Shown piece after piece: positions 25,687 through 35,190 of a DNA stretch of 64,000 bases. This DNA comes from Flavobacteriales bacterium (GTDB lineage: Bacteria > Bacteroidota > Bacteroidia > Flavobacteriales_F > PHOS-HE28). The stretch is from assembly GCA_016788205.1 (NCBI GenBank), contig JAEUTA010000002.1:1-64000 (forward strand). Direction: 5' to 3'. Below the pieces are notes generated by a model that was given only the letters and a program-made list of their open reading frames with translations, searched no databases and was not told the origin of the DNA. The position numbers and the translations under genes were made by a program. The number at the start of each line of letters is the position of its first letter. Positions within the stretch are counted from its first letter, which is position 1.

Positions 25687-26595
25687 ATGAACTTGTATCC
25701 GACCAAATTCGGCATTCGCGATCTGGAGGAATTCTCCGGCGTGAAAGCGCACACCATCCGCATCTGGGAGAAGCGCTACGGCCTGCTGGCACCGGATCGC
25801 ACCGGCACCAACATTCGGTACTACGGGATCGATGAACTGCGGGTGATCATGAACGTGGCGTTCCTGAACGAGCACGGCCACAAGATCTCGCGCATAGCGG
25901 CCATGTCACCCACCGAACGGGAGCGCCTCGTGCGGGACACGGCTTCGGCGAAGGACCCGGTACAGGATATGTTGAACAAGCTCAAGATCGCCATGCTGGC
26001 GTTCGATGAGGCGGATTTCGACCGGGTGACAAGCCTGTTCGAGCAGGAACATGGTTTCCGAGCCATGGTGGAGCAACTGTACGTGCCGTTGTTGGAGCGC
26101 ATCGGTGTGCTGTGGCAGACCAACGCTATATGCCCCGCTCATGAGCACTTCGTCAGCAATATCATCCGTCAACGGCTGATCGCCGCCACCGGTGCCTTGC
26201 CGAGAACGGATGCTACGGACGACCGTACGTACATCTTGTACCTGCCGGAGAACGAGATACACGAACTGGGACTGCTCTATGTGAACTACCTGATGCGCGC
26301 CCGCGGGGACCGCACCATCTATCTGGGACAGAGCGTACCGGAAGATGACCTTCGGCAGGTGGCCTCCAACCGCGCAGGGGAGCTCTACTTCATCAGTGTG
26401 CTCACCACGCACCCGGTCGTTTCGGAAGTACCGGCCTTCCTGGAGAGGCTTCGTGCGTTGCTGCCGGACCGGCGCATAACGCTGCTGGTGGCCGGGGCAC
26501 AGCTGGCGCGCCTTGAACCTGATAGCACACCGGCTGGAGTGCGCACCTACGGCTCGTTGAACGCCTTGTTGAGCGCGCTGCACGAACTGCACTAG
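25687..26595 (+). CDS. MerR-family regulator with cobalamin-binding domain (CarH/LitR-like)
   Basis: The 302-residue protein has a MerR DNA-binding domain (about 1-75: FGIRDLEEFSGVKAHTIRIWEKRYGLLAP, NIRYYGIDELRVIM), a helical B12-binding cap (about 95-180) and a Rossmann-like B12 domain (about 185-302). The light-sensor signature W-x9-EH is intact (WQTNAICPAHEH) and the lower cobalt ligand motif ExHxxG is present (EIHELG), as in CarH. Known relatives are adenosylcobalamin photoreceptors that repress carotenoid genes in the dark. No carotenoid gene is next to it here, so its target is unknown. ATG 25687 fits the MerR start. Confidence 0.87.
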   Translation: MNLYPTKFGIRDLEEFSGVKAHTIRIWEKRYGLLAPDRTGTNIRYYGIDELRVIMNVAFLNEHGHKISRIAAMSPTERERLVRDTASAKDPVQDMLNKLKIAMLAFDEADFDRVTSLFEQEHGFRAMVEQLYVPLLERIGVLWQTNAICPAHEHFVSNIIRQRLIAATGALPRTDATDDRTYILYLPENEIHELGLLYVNYLMRARGDRTIYLGQSVPEDDLRQVASNRAGELYFISVLTTHPVVSEVPAFLERLRALLPDRRITLLVAGAQLARLEPDSTPAGVRTYGSLNALLSALHELH

Positions 26596-26597
26596 CG

Positions 26598-28001
26598 CTA
26601 GGGCAGCACCTTGCTGGGATTGAGGATCCCGTGCGGGTCGAACAAGGTCTTGATGCCTCGCATCACTTCCAACTGTCGCGCGTTGAACGCGATGTCCATG
26701 TAGGGTCGTTGTACCAAGCCGATACCGTGCTCACCGCTGAGCGTACCGCCGAGGGAGACCGTGAGCTCGAACAGTTCACGGATGGCCTTCGGTAGGTCAT
26801 CGGTCCAAGAGGCATCCGACAGGCCTTCTTTGATGATGTTGATGTGCAGGTTGCCATCGCCCGCATGGCCGTAACAGATGCTACGGAAGCCATATTCACT
26901 ACCGATGGCCTTGACACCCGCGAGCAATTGCGGCAGTGCATAGCGCGGTACCACGGTATCCTCTTCCTTGTACACGGTGTGGGCCTTCACAGCCACGGCC
27001 ACGTTGCGCCGCAACTTCCACAAGGCGTCCTTCTCAGCGCTCGTCTCAGCGAACAACACTTCGCCACTGCCGTGGGCTTCCATGACGCCGAGTATGGTCT
27101 CGCACTCGCGCATCAGCACATCCTCATGCTGACCGTCCACTTCGATGAGCAGGTGTGCCTGCACGTCCGGCGGTACCTGCAGCACAACACCTTCGATGTG
27201 TTGCAGGGTGAAGTCGATGGCATCGCGTTCCATGAACTCCATGGCGCTGGGGGTGATGCCCGCGCGGAACACGGCGCTTACCGCTTCGCATGCTTGTGTA
27301 GCGCTGTTGAAAGGCACCAACATCAGGCGCGACGCCTTCGGTAGCGGGAGCAGGCGAAGCACTGCTTTCGTGATGATGCCGATCGTGCCTTCGCTGCCCA
27401 CCATCAGCCTGGTGAGGTCATAGCCCGTGGCGTTCTTCAGCGTGTTGGCACCGGTCCATATCACGGATCCGTCGGCGAGCACCACCTCCAGGTTGAGCAC
27501 GAAATCCCTGGTCACGCCATATTTCACTGCACGCGGCCCACCGGCGTTCTCCGCAAGATTCCCTCCGATGGTACAACTCCCCTTGCTGCTGGGGTCCGGT
27601 GCATAATAGAGGCCTTTCTCCGCTACGGCATCCATCAGCACTTGCGTGATCACCCCGGGCTGAACGGTCACCTGCAGGTTGCGTTCATCGATGTGTTCGA
27701 TGCTGTCCATCCTGTCCATCGCCAGGCCAACGCCACCGTGAACGCACAATGCGCCGCCGCTCAATCCAGTGCGCCCTCCGATGGGCGTGATGGGGATGTG
27801 ATGAAGCGCGCACACCTTAACGATGCGCGCCACCTCATCCGTTGTGCGTGGTCGTACCACCACGTCAGGGGGATACGAGAGGTCTTCCGTTTCATCGTGA
27901 CCGTATCGCCGCCGCTCATCCTCCCCTATCAACACTTCACCCTGTTGCAGCGCTGACCGAAGGGCTTCGAGCACCTGCGTATCCACCTTAGCGAACGTCA
28001 T
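26598..28001 (-). CDS. FAD-binding oxidase, GlcD/D-lactate dehydrogenase-like
   Basis: The 467-residue flavoenzyme has the PCMH-type FAD-binding half (about 35-215: ITPIGGRTGLSGGALCVHGG, SKGSCTIGGNLAENAGGPRAV) and the FAD-oxidase C-terminal half (about 215-465) with the conserved His motif HAGDGNLHINI and SGEHGIGLVQRPYM. Relatives (GlcD, Dld, D2HGDH) oxidise D-2-hydroxy acids such as glycolate or D-lactate. GlcE or GlcF partners are not nearby, favouring a single-subunit enzyme. ATG 28001 is supported by TACTTTCG four bases before it on the minus strand. It is convergent with the B12 regulator, two bases apart. Confidence 0.92.
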   Translation of the reverse strand: MTFAKVDTQVLEALRSALQQGEVLIGEDERRRYGHDETEDLSYPPDVVVRPRTTDEVARIVKVCALHHIPITPIGGRTGLSGGALCVHGGVGLAMDRMDSIEHIDERNLQVTVQPGVITQVLMDAVAEKGLYYAPDPSSKGSCTIGGNLAENAGGPRAVKYGVTRDFVLNLEVVLADGSVIWTGANTLKNATGYDLTRLMVGSEGTIGIITKAVLRLLPLPKASRLMLVPFNSATQACEAVSAVFRAGITPSAMEFMERDAIDFTLQHIEGVVLQVPPDVQAHLLIEVDGQHEDVLMRECETILGVMEAHGSGEVLFAETSAEKDALWKLRRNVAVAVKAHTVYKEEDTVVPRYALPQLLAGVKAIGSEYGFRSICYGHAGDGNLHINIIKEGLSDASWTDDLPKAIRELFELTVSLGGTLSGEHGIGLVQRPYMDIAFNARQLEVMRGIKTLFDPHGILNPSKVLP

Positions 28002-28005
28002 GCGA

Positions 28006-28013
28006 CGAAAGTA
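28006..28013 (-). promoter_or_regulatory. -7-like element four bases before GlcD-like gene
   Basis: Minus strand TACTTTCG, one change from TAnnTTTG; transcription would begin at or next to the ATG, giving an almost leaderless message. Confidence 0.45.
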
Positions 28014-28023
28014 GCTGGAAGGA

Positions 28024-31000
28024 TCAGCGAACGAGCGAGACGTGTCCCACGAAGTCCTTGGCATCGCCATCGCGCTCAACGATCACTTTCCACACGTAGA
28101 CATCCACGGGCGATTCAACACCCTTGCGCGTACCATCCCAGGCTTCAGAACGGTCCCGGGTGTCATAGACCGGCATACCCCAGCGATCGAAGACCATGAA
28201 GCGGTAGTTCCATCCCACGAACCCGTTCAGGATGGGACGGAAGGTATCGTTGCGCGTGTCGCTGTTGGGGGTGAAGGCGTTCGGCACGAACACGTTCGGA
28301 TCGCCAGGGATGTTCAATCCCACGCACACGGTATCGGGGCAACCCAGTTCGTTCACCGCCACCAGGCAGACCACGAACCCGCCACCATCGGCCGGGAACA
28401 CATGCAAGGGATGCACGATGTCCGCGAACTCGCCATCACCGAAATCCCACGTGTAGGAAACGGCGCCCTCACTTTCGTTGCGGAACTGCAGCGCATGCGT
28501 GATGCTCTCGAGCGTATCGTACGCGAAGGCCGCTAACGGTCGTGTGAGCACGTGCACGGCGTCGGGCACCACCAGCGTGTCCGAACACCCGCCTTCTCCA
28601 TGCACGATCAGTTCCACATCATACACGCCGGGATCATCGTACGCGTGCATCGGGAATGTGGTGTTCGAGGTATTGCCATCACCGAATCGCCATTCGAAAC
28701 CGATACCGTTCTGCGACGTGTTGAGGAAGTCGATCGGATAGCCTTCGCATCCGGGGTCAGGCTCCGTGATGAACGACGCCGTTGGCGTGGGATACTGGAT
28801 GAAGGTCGCCGTGGAAACATCATCACAACCGAACTGGTTGGTGGCCGTGAGCGTAACGGTATAGACGCCCGGTCCATCGAACAGGATGGCCGGTTGATTC
28901 AATTCGGAGGTACCACCATTGCCCAGATCCCAGGTGTAGCCGACCGCACCTTGCGAGCTGTTGATGGCTTGCACGGTGGTCTGCGGACCGCACGATCCGC
29001 TTACGGAGAGCGAGAACGCGCTCGTGGGGATCGGATGCGCCACCACCACCGCGCTGGCGGTATCGGTGCATCCGTTCAGCGAGGAGGAGACGAGTTCGAC
29101 GGTGTAGGTGCCCGCAACGCTGTACGTATGGAAGGGGTCGGTCAACGACGAGGTATTGTCGTCACCGAAATCCCACTGGCTGAAATCCCCGCCGATGGAG
29201 GTGTTGTCGAACGCCACGTCCAAGTCGATGCAACCGCTCAACGGGTCGAGCGTGAAAGTCGCTTGCGGTGTGGGCTGCACCACCACTTGATGTGTGATGC
29301 TGGAGGTGCAAGCCGTACCGATCATGGTCGCCGTCAACGTCACATCATAGGTACCGCTCTCTTCAAAGCTGTGTACCGGGTCGGTCAGCGACGAAGTAGT
29401 ACCGTCGCCGAGATCCCAGTTCAGTCCACCTACGTTCGCCGTTCCATTGTAGAAACTGAACGGCTCGCCCACACAAGCCGTTGCGGGAGTGAACGTGAAG
29501 GCCATGTCCGGTGCAGGGTACACGGTGATGTCCGTGGTGTAACTATCGAACCCACAGCCGTAAGCGAACAGTTCGATGGTGTAGGTGCCCGGCTCCGTAT
29601 ATGTCCAGCTGAGGTCATGCTCTTCGCTCACGTTACCATCACCCAGATCCCAATAGAAGGTCGTATCGCCCGAGGAGAACTGCGTAAGGTCCACCGTAAG
29701 CGGCGAACACCCCTGCACGGGGTCCGTATTGAAGAAGGCATTGACCTGATTGGGTAGGATGATGATGTCGCGATACGCCGTATCCGTGCCGCAGATGTTG
29801 GTTGCGATAAGGGCTACGGTGATCGGGAGAGGATCATCGCCAGCCACGTAGCTATGCGTGACCACGGGCCCAGGATCGGTGCTGCTCTCGCCATCGCCGA
29901 AAAGCCATTCTATGGAGGAGGGCACACCGTAGCTCGCGTTGCCGAAGGGTACCTCGGCGTACGAACAGTATTCGTTCAGGTTCGGGCCGAACTCCGCCGT
30001 AGGGGGCGGTATCACCACCACGGGTACCGTTACATCATCCTGACCGCAAACGTTGGTCACGGTCAGTGCGACATCGTAAGTCACCGCCTCCTCGTTGTCG
30101 GGTGGGAAGGTGAAGGGCGCCGGATCCTCATCGGCCGATCCATCAAGCCCACCGAATTCCCAAGCGTAGGAAAGCCCCGAGCCGGTGGAGTTGTTGGTGA
30201 AGCTCAGCTCCAATGGACCACATCCCGTATCGGTGCTCAACACGACGGAAGCTACCGGCACATCCCAGACGTCCACTGCGCTGTAGGCCGTATCCCTGCA
30301 ACCGGCGCCGGTCTCCACGATCAACCGGATATCGAACGTACCGGTGCCGGTGAAGATGTGTTGGGGAGAGATGATGAACGAACTGCCGCCATCACCGAAG
30401 TTCCACTCGTAGTTATTGCCTCCCGTACTTGTATTGGTGAAAGGGAACGCTACGTCGGCGCAGGCCACCGGATCGTGCGCGAAGGCCGCCACGGGAAGCG
30501 GGTTCACGGTGACCAGGGTGGTGGCGCTGTTGGTGCAACCCGTAACAACATCAGTGTAGGTGTACGTGACGGTATTACCGCCGGGCACCGCGGCCAGCGG
30601 GTCGAAGTTGCCCGCAGCATCAACACCGGTCCCGCTCCATGTGCCCCCAGCAGGTGTGGCGGAGAGGACTTGTAACCCACCATCCGGACAAGTGGCGATC
30701 TCTTCACCGGCATCCACCACGGGCAACGGGTGTACTATGACCGTTACCTGATCCTGCAACAAGCAAGTGGCCGAACCGAAAGAATAGGTCAACGTGAACG
30801 TACCGGCCGTGTTGGGGGTGAACAAGCCGGAGGTGGACACACCCGTTCCGCTCCACGTGCCTCCGACCGGAGTTCCTGTCAACTGAAGATCGCCGCTACC
30901 GATGCATACGGCGGTATCGTTGCCGGCGAAAGCCGGTTCGGTAATGGCCACCACGTTCACGGTGATCTGGTCCGAACTGGAACAACCGGCGCCATCCGCG

Positions 31001-34000
31001 TAGGTGTAGGTGAGCACATCGCTTCCCACACCGCCCGGTGTGATCACGCCTGCGGGCGTGACGCTCATCGTCGTCGCGCTCCAAGTGCCCCCTGCCGGCG
31101 TAGCGGTCAATTGGAATGGGATGGGTTGGTCACAGAGCTGCACATCGCTTCCGGCGTTCACCACGGGCAAGGCGTTCACTGTTGCGGTGATGGAACCGGT
31201 GGAGGTGCAGCCCGCGCCATCGCTGTACGTGTAGTTCAGCGTATGCGGCCCGTTACCAGCAACAGCGGGATCGAAGAGGTAAGGAGGTCCGCTCACACCT
31301 GCCCCGCTCCACACACCGCCGACCGGTGTTCCTCCGAGTGTCACAGCCGGGGCATCGGCGCAACGCACAAAGTCGGCAGGAAGACCCAACGTGGGTGCGG
31401 CCAACACCTCTACGTTCACCTGATCGCTCGTGGCACAGGTGCCCGTGCCGTAGTTGTAGGTGACCACCGCTGTACCCACCGTGTTCGGGGTGAACTGCCC
31501 CCCAGCTCCCGCCCCTACCCACGTGCCGCCTGCGGGTGTGGCAGGAAGCATTACCGGCGTGGTGCTCTGGCAGAAGACGGTATCGTTCCCGGCGTTGGCG
31601 ATAAGCGTGAGGTCCTGCACGTTCACCGTCATCTCATCATCGTTCGTGCAGCCATTGCCGTCGGTGTGCGTGTACGTCAAGGTGATCGGCCCCAGTTGAT
31701 CCGGCACAGGTGTGAACACTCCGGTCGCCGTGACGTTGGGGCCGCTCCATGTACCGGGGCTTGGGAAACCCGTCAGTTGCACACCGATGGCCTGGTCACA
31801 GACCGTCTGGTTCGCTCCTGCGTTCACATTGGTCACCGGGAACACCGTGATCGGGACGGTGGCACTTCCGGGGCATCCTCCAAGATCGCCGGAAACGGTA
31901 TAAGTGGTACTGATCGCAGGGCTGGTGTTGAACAAGGGGCCCGTGCCAACGAGCGTGGACCCGATGAACCATTGGTAGTTACCGGCTCCGCTCACCGTGA
32001 ACGATGCGGCCTCTCCGTTGCAGATCGCATCACTGGCCGGTGTCACCGTCAGCGTGGGTGCCGCGATCACCTGGACGGTCACCGTGGCAGGAGGGCCTTC
32101 GCACCCGTTGTTGAGGGCCACGACACTGTACGTGCCCGCATTCGTCGCCGTCACGGAAGGTATCGTCACCGATGGCAGGCTGCTCGTGAACCCGTTCGGG
32201 CCTGTCCAATGATAGGTGAGACCGGGAACGTTATTGGCCGAGAGCGACAGGATCTGGCCGGCGCAAACAGGACTGTTCGTTGAGATGACCGGCATGGCGG
32301 GCAGCGCACCCACGGAAAGCGTGGTGACATCCGTAGCCGAGCCGCACGCATTGGTAACGGTGAGCGAGATGGACGCGCTGGTAGCGGAGTTGAAGCAGAT
32401 GGCCGCGGGATCCAGGACGTCCGCCGTATTGGGCGTGCCACCGGGGAAGGTCCACTCGTAGGTACCGATGGTACCGCCGCAGTCCTGCACGATGGCCCCG
32501 GGGTCCACACATTGCGTGGCGCAGATGCCGGGCAGATCGAATACATCCACTTGCGGCGGTGCGCTGGCCACCACCACCGCATTCTGCTGGAACGTGCCGC
32601 ACGAATTGGTGGCTTGCAACTGGATGGAATACGTGCCGGCCTGGGTGAATTGGAACTGTGGCTCCACGCTGCTCGCGTTCGTCCCCCCGGTGTAGTTCCA
32701 TGCCGGACCGCTTCCGCAGGCACCACCGGAAGTGCCCACGTTCCATGCGTAGGTGGTGCGGCAACTGTTCGGGCTGGTGCTGGTGTTGTCCACCGTGCTG
32801 GTGAATGGCGCACAGCCCTGCGCGGGAGAGAGCGTGAACGCCGGCTGCGGTGGGCCCTCCACGCAGATGCACTGCTGCACGTCATCTACACCGCACAGGT
32901 TGTTCCCCACGTTCAGCGTGATGCAGTACGTGCCCGGCTGCGTGAACTGGACGGACAGGTTGTTGGAACCGTTGGTCCATTGATTGGGCAGGTTGCTGCC
33001 GTTCAATGCACCCAGACCCGTACCGCTCCAGCCTGTGGCGGGCGTGATGGTCCACACGCGCAGGGGTTGTGAACAAGCCGCACCACCGACCCCGAGGCTG
33101 GTGTTGGTGAAGCTAACGCTACTCCCCGCACAGGCCGTGTCCGCCGACATGGTGAACGAAGCCTGGGGCGAATCGGTGATGTAGATGGGGCCTGCCGTAG
33201 CGAACGACGTGATGGGACACGGTGTGATGGCATCCACACGGAAGGTGTACGGGGCTCCCGGGCAATTGGTATTCGGGTAGTTGTAGGTGACCGTGGCCGG
33301 TGGTGGGTGTGTGAAGGTGGTACCGTTCCCATCTCCATAATCGATCACGTACTGGGTACCCGGCGAGTTACCCGGTGTGTTGTTCAACGGGAACGTGAGC
33401 GGCGTGCCGGAACAGACGAGCGTGTTGCCGGGATTGCTTGTACCTACGGACGGATTGCTGCCCAGGAACACATCGAAGGTCTCCGTATGTGCACAACCAC
33501 CGCCCGGGTTCGTGACCGTGTAAGTGATGGTATGCAAGCCGATACCGTAGCTGTGGTCCTGCGTCCAGCCGCTCGCAGGAGGGACGTAAGGCGAAGGAGG
33601 CGTTCCCCAATCAACGGAAAACGTAGCACCGGCCGCTGCCGTGCTCGCATCGGCGAACTGGAACAGGTAGTTGGCCAGGCCGGTTCCGCAAAGCGCGAAG
33701 CTGGTGCCGCCCGGTGCCACGTAGAGGTCCGGGTTCGGGTCCGGGCTGGTGATGCTCGCTTGTGGTGTTGGGTTCACCGTCACCGCGATCACATCGGTGG
33801 CCGTACAGCCGTCGTCGTCCGTTACGGTGAGCGTAAGGTTCACCACCGTTGCGGCACCCAACGGCACCGGGTAGTTCAGCAGCGTATTGGCGGTATTCGT
33901 GCTGCTGAGGTAAGGCGAACCCGACCAGTTGTAGTACAGTGGTGCATTACCCGTTCCAGAGCCGCTAAGGATGAACGGAACGCCAGCACACGTGTTGGCC

Positions 34001-34107
34001 GTGGGCGGCCCCGCCTGTGCCGTACACTGCGCCCAGACCCGGCCACCGAGCACGCTCGAAAGAGCGGCCACAGCGATACCTGCCCACCAGCGATACGCGT
34101 TCATCAT
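28024..34107 (-). CDS. Giant PKD-repeat surface protein with type B T9SS signal
   Basis: This 2027-residue adhesin-like protein has a signal peptide (MMNAYRWWAGIAVAALSSVLGG, cleaved after VWAQ), Ig/PKD-like domains in the N-terminal third (NTSLGVGGAACSQPL, LSPAQGCAPFTSTVDNTS), a middle third of about seven repeats around GTWSG and TYTYADGAGC (for example TPAGGTWSATT), a run of PKD domains (GCSPLTVDL, FYWDLGDGN, TYTEPGTYTIEL; YTWDFGDGE), and the CHU_C tail (VFVPNAFTPNSDTRNDTF, MVFDRWGMPVYDT, ending HVSLVR). T9SS should export it; PKD arrays mediate adhesion or polysaccharide contact. ATG 34107 starts the signal peptide, with TACTTTCG 13 bases before. Confidence 0.92.
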   Translation of the reverse strand: MMNAYRWWAGIAVAALSSVLGGRVWAQCTAQAGPPTANTCAGVPFILSGSGTGNAPLYYNWSGSPYLSSTNTANTLLNYPVPLGAATVVNLTLTVTDDDGCTATDVIAVTVNPTPQASITSPDPNPDLYVAPGGTSFALCGTGLANYLFQFADASTAAAGATFSVDWGTPPSPYVPPASGWTQDHSYGIGLHTITYTVTNPGGGCAHTETFDVFLGSNPSVGTSNPGNTLVCSGTPLTFPLNNTPGNSPGTQYVIDYGDGNGTTFTHPPPATVTYNYPNTNCPGAPYTFRVDAITPCPITSFATAGPIYITDSPQASFTMSADTACAGSSVSFTNTSLGVGGAACSQPLRVWTITPATGWSGTGLGALNGSNLPNQWTNGSNNLSVQFTQPGTYCITLNVGNNLCGVDDVQQCICVEGPPQPAFTLSPAQGCAPFTSTVDNTSTSPNSCRTTYAWNVGTSGGACGSGPAWNYTGGTNASSVEPQFQFTQAGTYSIQLQATNSCGTFQQNAVVVASAPPQVDVFDLPGICATQCVDPGAIVQDCGGTIGTYEWTFPGGTPNTADVLDPAAICFNSATSASISLTVTNACGSATDVTTLSVGALPAMPVISTNSPVCAGQILSLSANNVPGLTYHWTGPNGFTSSLPSVTIPSVTATNAGTYSVVALNNGCEGPPATVTVQVIAAPTLTVTPASDAICNGEAASFTVSGAGNYQWFIGSTLVGTGPLFNTSPAISTTYTVSGDLGGCPGSATVPITVFPVTNVNAGANQTVCDQAIGVQLTGFPSPGTWSGPNVTATGVFTPVPDQLGPITLTYTHTDGNGCTNDDEMTVNVQDLTLIANAGNDTVFCQSTTPVMLPATPAGGTWVGAGAGGQFTPNTVGTAVVTYNYGTGTCATSDQVNVEVLAAPTLGLPADFVRCADAPAVTLGGTPVGGVWSGAGVSGPPYLFDPAVAGNGPHTLNYTYSDGAGCTSTGSITATVNALPVVNAGSDVQLCDQPIPFQLTATPAGGTWSATTMSVTPAGVITPGGVGSDVLTYTYADGAGCSSSDQITVNVVAITEPAFAGNDTAVCIGSGDLQLTGTPVGGTWSGTGVSTSGLFTPNTAGTFTLTYSFGSATCLLQDQVTVIVHPLPVVDAGEEIATCPDGGLQVLSATPAGGTWSGTGVDAAGNFDPLAAVPGGNTVTYTYTDVVTGCTNSATTLVTVNPLPVAAFAHDPVACADVAFPFTNTSTGGNNYEWNFGDGGSSFIISPQHIFTGTGTFDIRLIVETGAGCRDTAYSAVDVWDVPVASVVLSTDTGCGPLELSFTNNSTGSGLSYAWEFGGLDGSADEDPAPFTFPPDNEEAVTYDVALTVTNVCGQDDVTVPVVVIPPPTAEFGPNLNEYCSYAEVPFGNASYGVPSSIEWLFGDGESSTDPGPVVTHSYVAGDDPLPITVALIATNICGTDTAYRDIIILPNQVNAFFNTDPVQGCSPLTVDLTQFSSGDTTFYWDLGDGNVSEEHDLSWTYTEPGTYTIELFAYGCGFDSYTTDITVYPAPDMAFTFTPATACVGEPFSFYNGTANVGGLNWDLGDGTTSSLTDPVHSFEESGTYDVTLTATMIGTACTSSITHQVVVQPTPQATFTLDPLSGCIDLDVAFDNTSIGGDFSQWDFGDDNTSSLTDPFHTYSVAGTYTVELVSSSLNGCTDTASAVVVAHPIPTSAFSLSVSGSCGPQTTVQAINSSQGAVGYTWDLGNGGTSELNQPAILFDGPGVYTVTLTATNQFGCDDVSTATFIQYPTPTASFITEPDPGCEGYPIDFLNTSQNGIGFEWRFGDGNTSNTTFPMHAYDDPGVYDVELIVHGEGGCSDTLVVPDAVHVLTRPLAAFAYDTLESITHALQFRNESEGAVSYTWDFGDGEFADIVHPLHVFPADGGGFVVCLVAVNELGCPDTVCVGLNIPGDPNVFVPNAFTPNSDTRNDTFRPILNGFVGWNYRFMVFDRWGMPVYDTRDRSEAWDGTRKGVESPVDVYVWKVIVERDGDAKDFVGHVSLVR

Positions 34108-34120
34108 CGGTTCAAGGGAA

Positions 34121-34128
34121 CGAAAGTA
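34121..34128 (-). promoter_or_regulatory. -7-like element before giant PKD protein gene
   Basis: Minus strand TACTTTCG, identical to the element before the GlcD-like and hisS genes, 13 bases before ATG 34107. Confidence 0.42.
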
Positions 34129-34326
34129 CCGGGCCAGCGCGGGGGGAAAGCGGCTCCAAGCGCCCGGATACCAACGGGTTCGTTGTGAAGAAGACGAGGC
34201 CTCGGGGTGGATCGTTGCCTTGCGTTGCTTCCCGAAAGGATGCCGTTCCTCGTTGATCGAACGTTCCGGGGGCTTCGCGTGTACCACAGCAGGAGATCAG
34301 GTCGTTCATCCAACAAATCACGCACC

Positions 34327-35190
34327 ATGTTCACCACCTTGTTGATCCTCGTGTTCCTGCTGATCACGGCGCTGCTCGCCACAAGAACAGGCTGGAACGA
34401 TGTGCTCTCCCCTGCCCGTAACGAACTGGTCTTCGCCGGGCGCAATCAAGATTACGGCGCCTACAAGCTGCGGCAGGAACAGCCACGGACCATGGTCATC
34501 GCCTTGTTCGCGGGACTTGCATTCGTGGGCACCCTGGCCTTCCTCCCCACCCAGTTCAAGAACACCGTGGTGGAGGTGCCGAAAGTCCCTGAAGTGAATA
34601 TTGACGACGTGATCTTCGAACTGGGCAAGAGCGACCCCGTAAAACCGAAAGACCCGGATCCGGTACGACCCGACAACAAACCCAGTGCTCCCGTGCTCGG
34701 CTCCGGCATCTTGGTGGCGAAGGACTCCGTGGCCACCACACCGAAGGACACCACGAGCACGGACCCCGGACCGAAACCCGACCCCGACCCGGGAGGCGGC
34801 GGAAAGCCGGGGCCAGGCCCGGTGGTCAGTGGTGGAAGCGGCAAAGGCACCGAGACCGGCACCAGCACCAAGGAGACCTGGGAGCTGGAAGCCCTACCCG
34901 AATACCCAGGGGGTGAGCCCGCCATGCATCGCTACCTCAGCAGAACGGTGCACTATCCGGAGATCGATGTAACCGCTGGCAACGAAGGGCGTGTCACCGT
35001 AGGGTTCATCGTGCGCGCTGATGGTAGTGTCAGCGACGTTAAAGTGCTGAAAGGCGTGAGCCCAACGATCGACGCGGAGGCTGTTCGCGTAGTGAAGGCC
35101 ATGGGAAAATGGAAACCGGGCAAATTCAATAAGCGCGAAGTGGATGTGCGCTATGCCTTGCCCATCGTGTTCAAGCTCGCGAAGAACTGA
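34327..35190 (+). CDS. TonB-family energy transducer
   Basis: The 287-residue protein has an N-terminal hydrophobic stretch (MFTTLLILVFLLITALLATR), the Bacteroidota TonB motif NELVFAGRNQDYGAYKLRQ, a membrane helix (MVIALFAGLAFVGTLAFLP), a long Pro/Lys/Gly-rich periplasm-spanning linker (about 95-195) and a C-terminal TonB domain (about 200-287: LPEYPGGEPAMHRYL, YPEIDVTAGNEGRVTVGFIV, VKVLKGVSPTIDAEAVRVV, YALPIVFKL). It links the ExbBD proton channel to outer-membrane receptors. ATG 34327 is at the first helix. The extra N-terminal hydrophobic segment before the YGAY motif is unusual. exbBD genes are not in view. Confidence 0.9.
   Translation: MFTTLLILVFLLITALLATRTGWNDVLSPARNELVFAGRNQDYGAYKLRQEQPRTMVIALFAGLAFVGTLAFLPTQFKNTVVEVPKVPEVNIDDVIFELGKSDPVKPKDPDPVRPDNKPSAPVLGSGILVAKDSVATTPKDTTSTDPGPKPDPDPGGGGKPGPGPVVSGGSGKGTETGTSTKETWELEALPEYPGGEPAMHRYLSRTVHYPEIDVTAGNEGRVTVGFIVRADGSVSDVKVLKGVSPTIDAEAVRVVKAMGKWKPGKFNKREVDVRYALPIVFKLAKN

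Noticed and set aside
30730..32283. 517-residue plus-strand frame inside the giant PKD gene
   Set aside because: Arg/Gly/His-rich antisense frame with no start context; the minus-strand gene is well supported.
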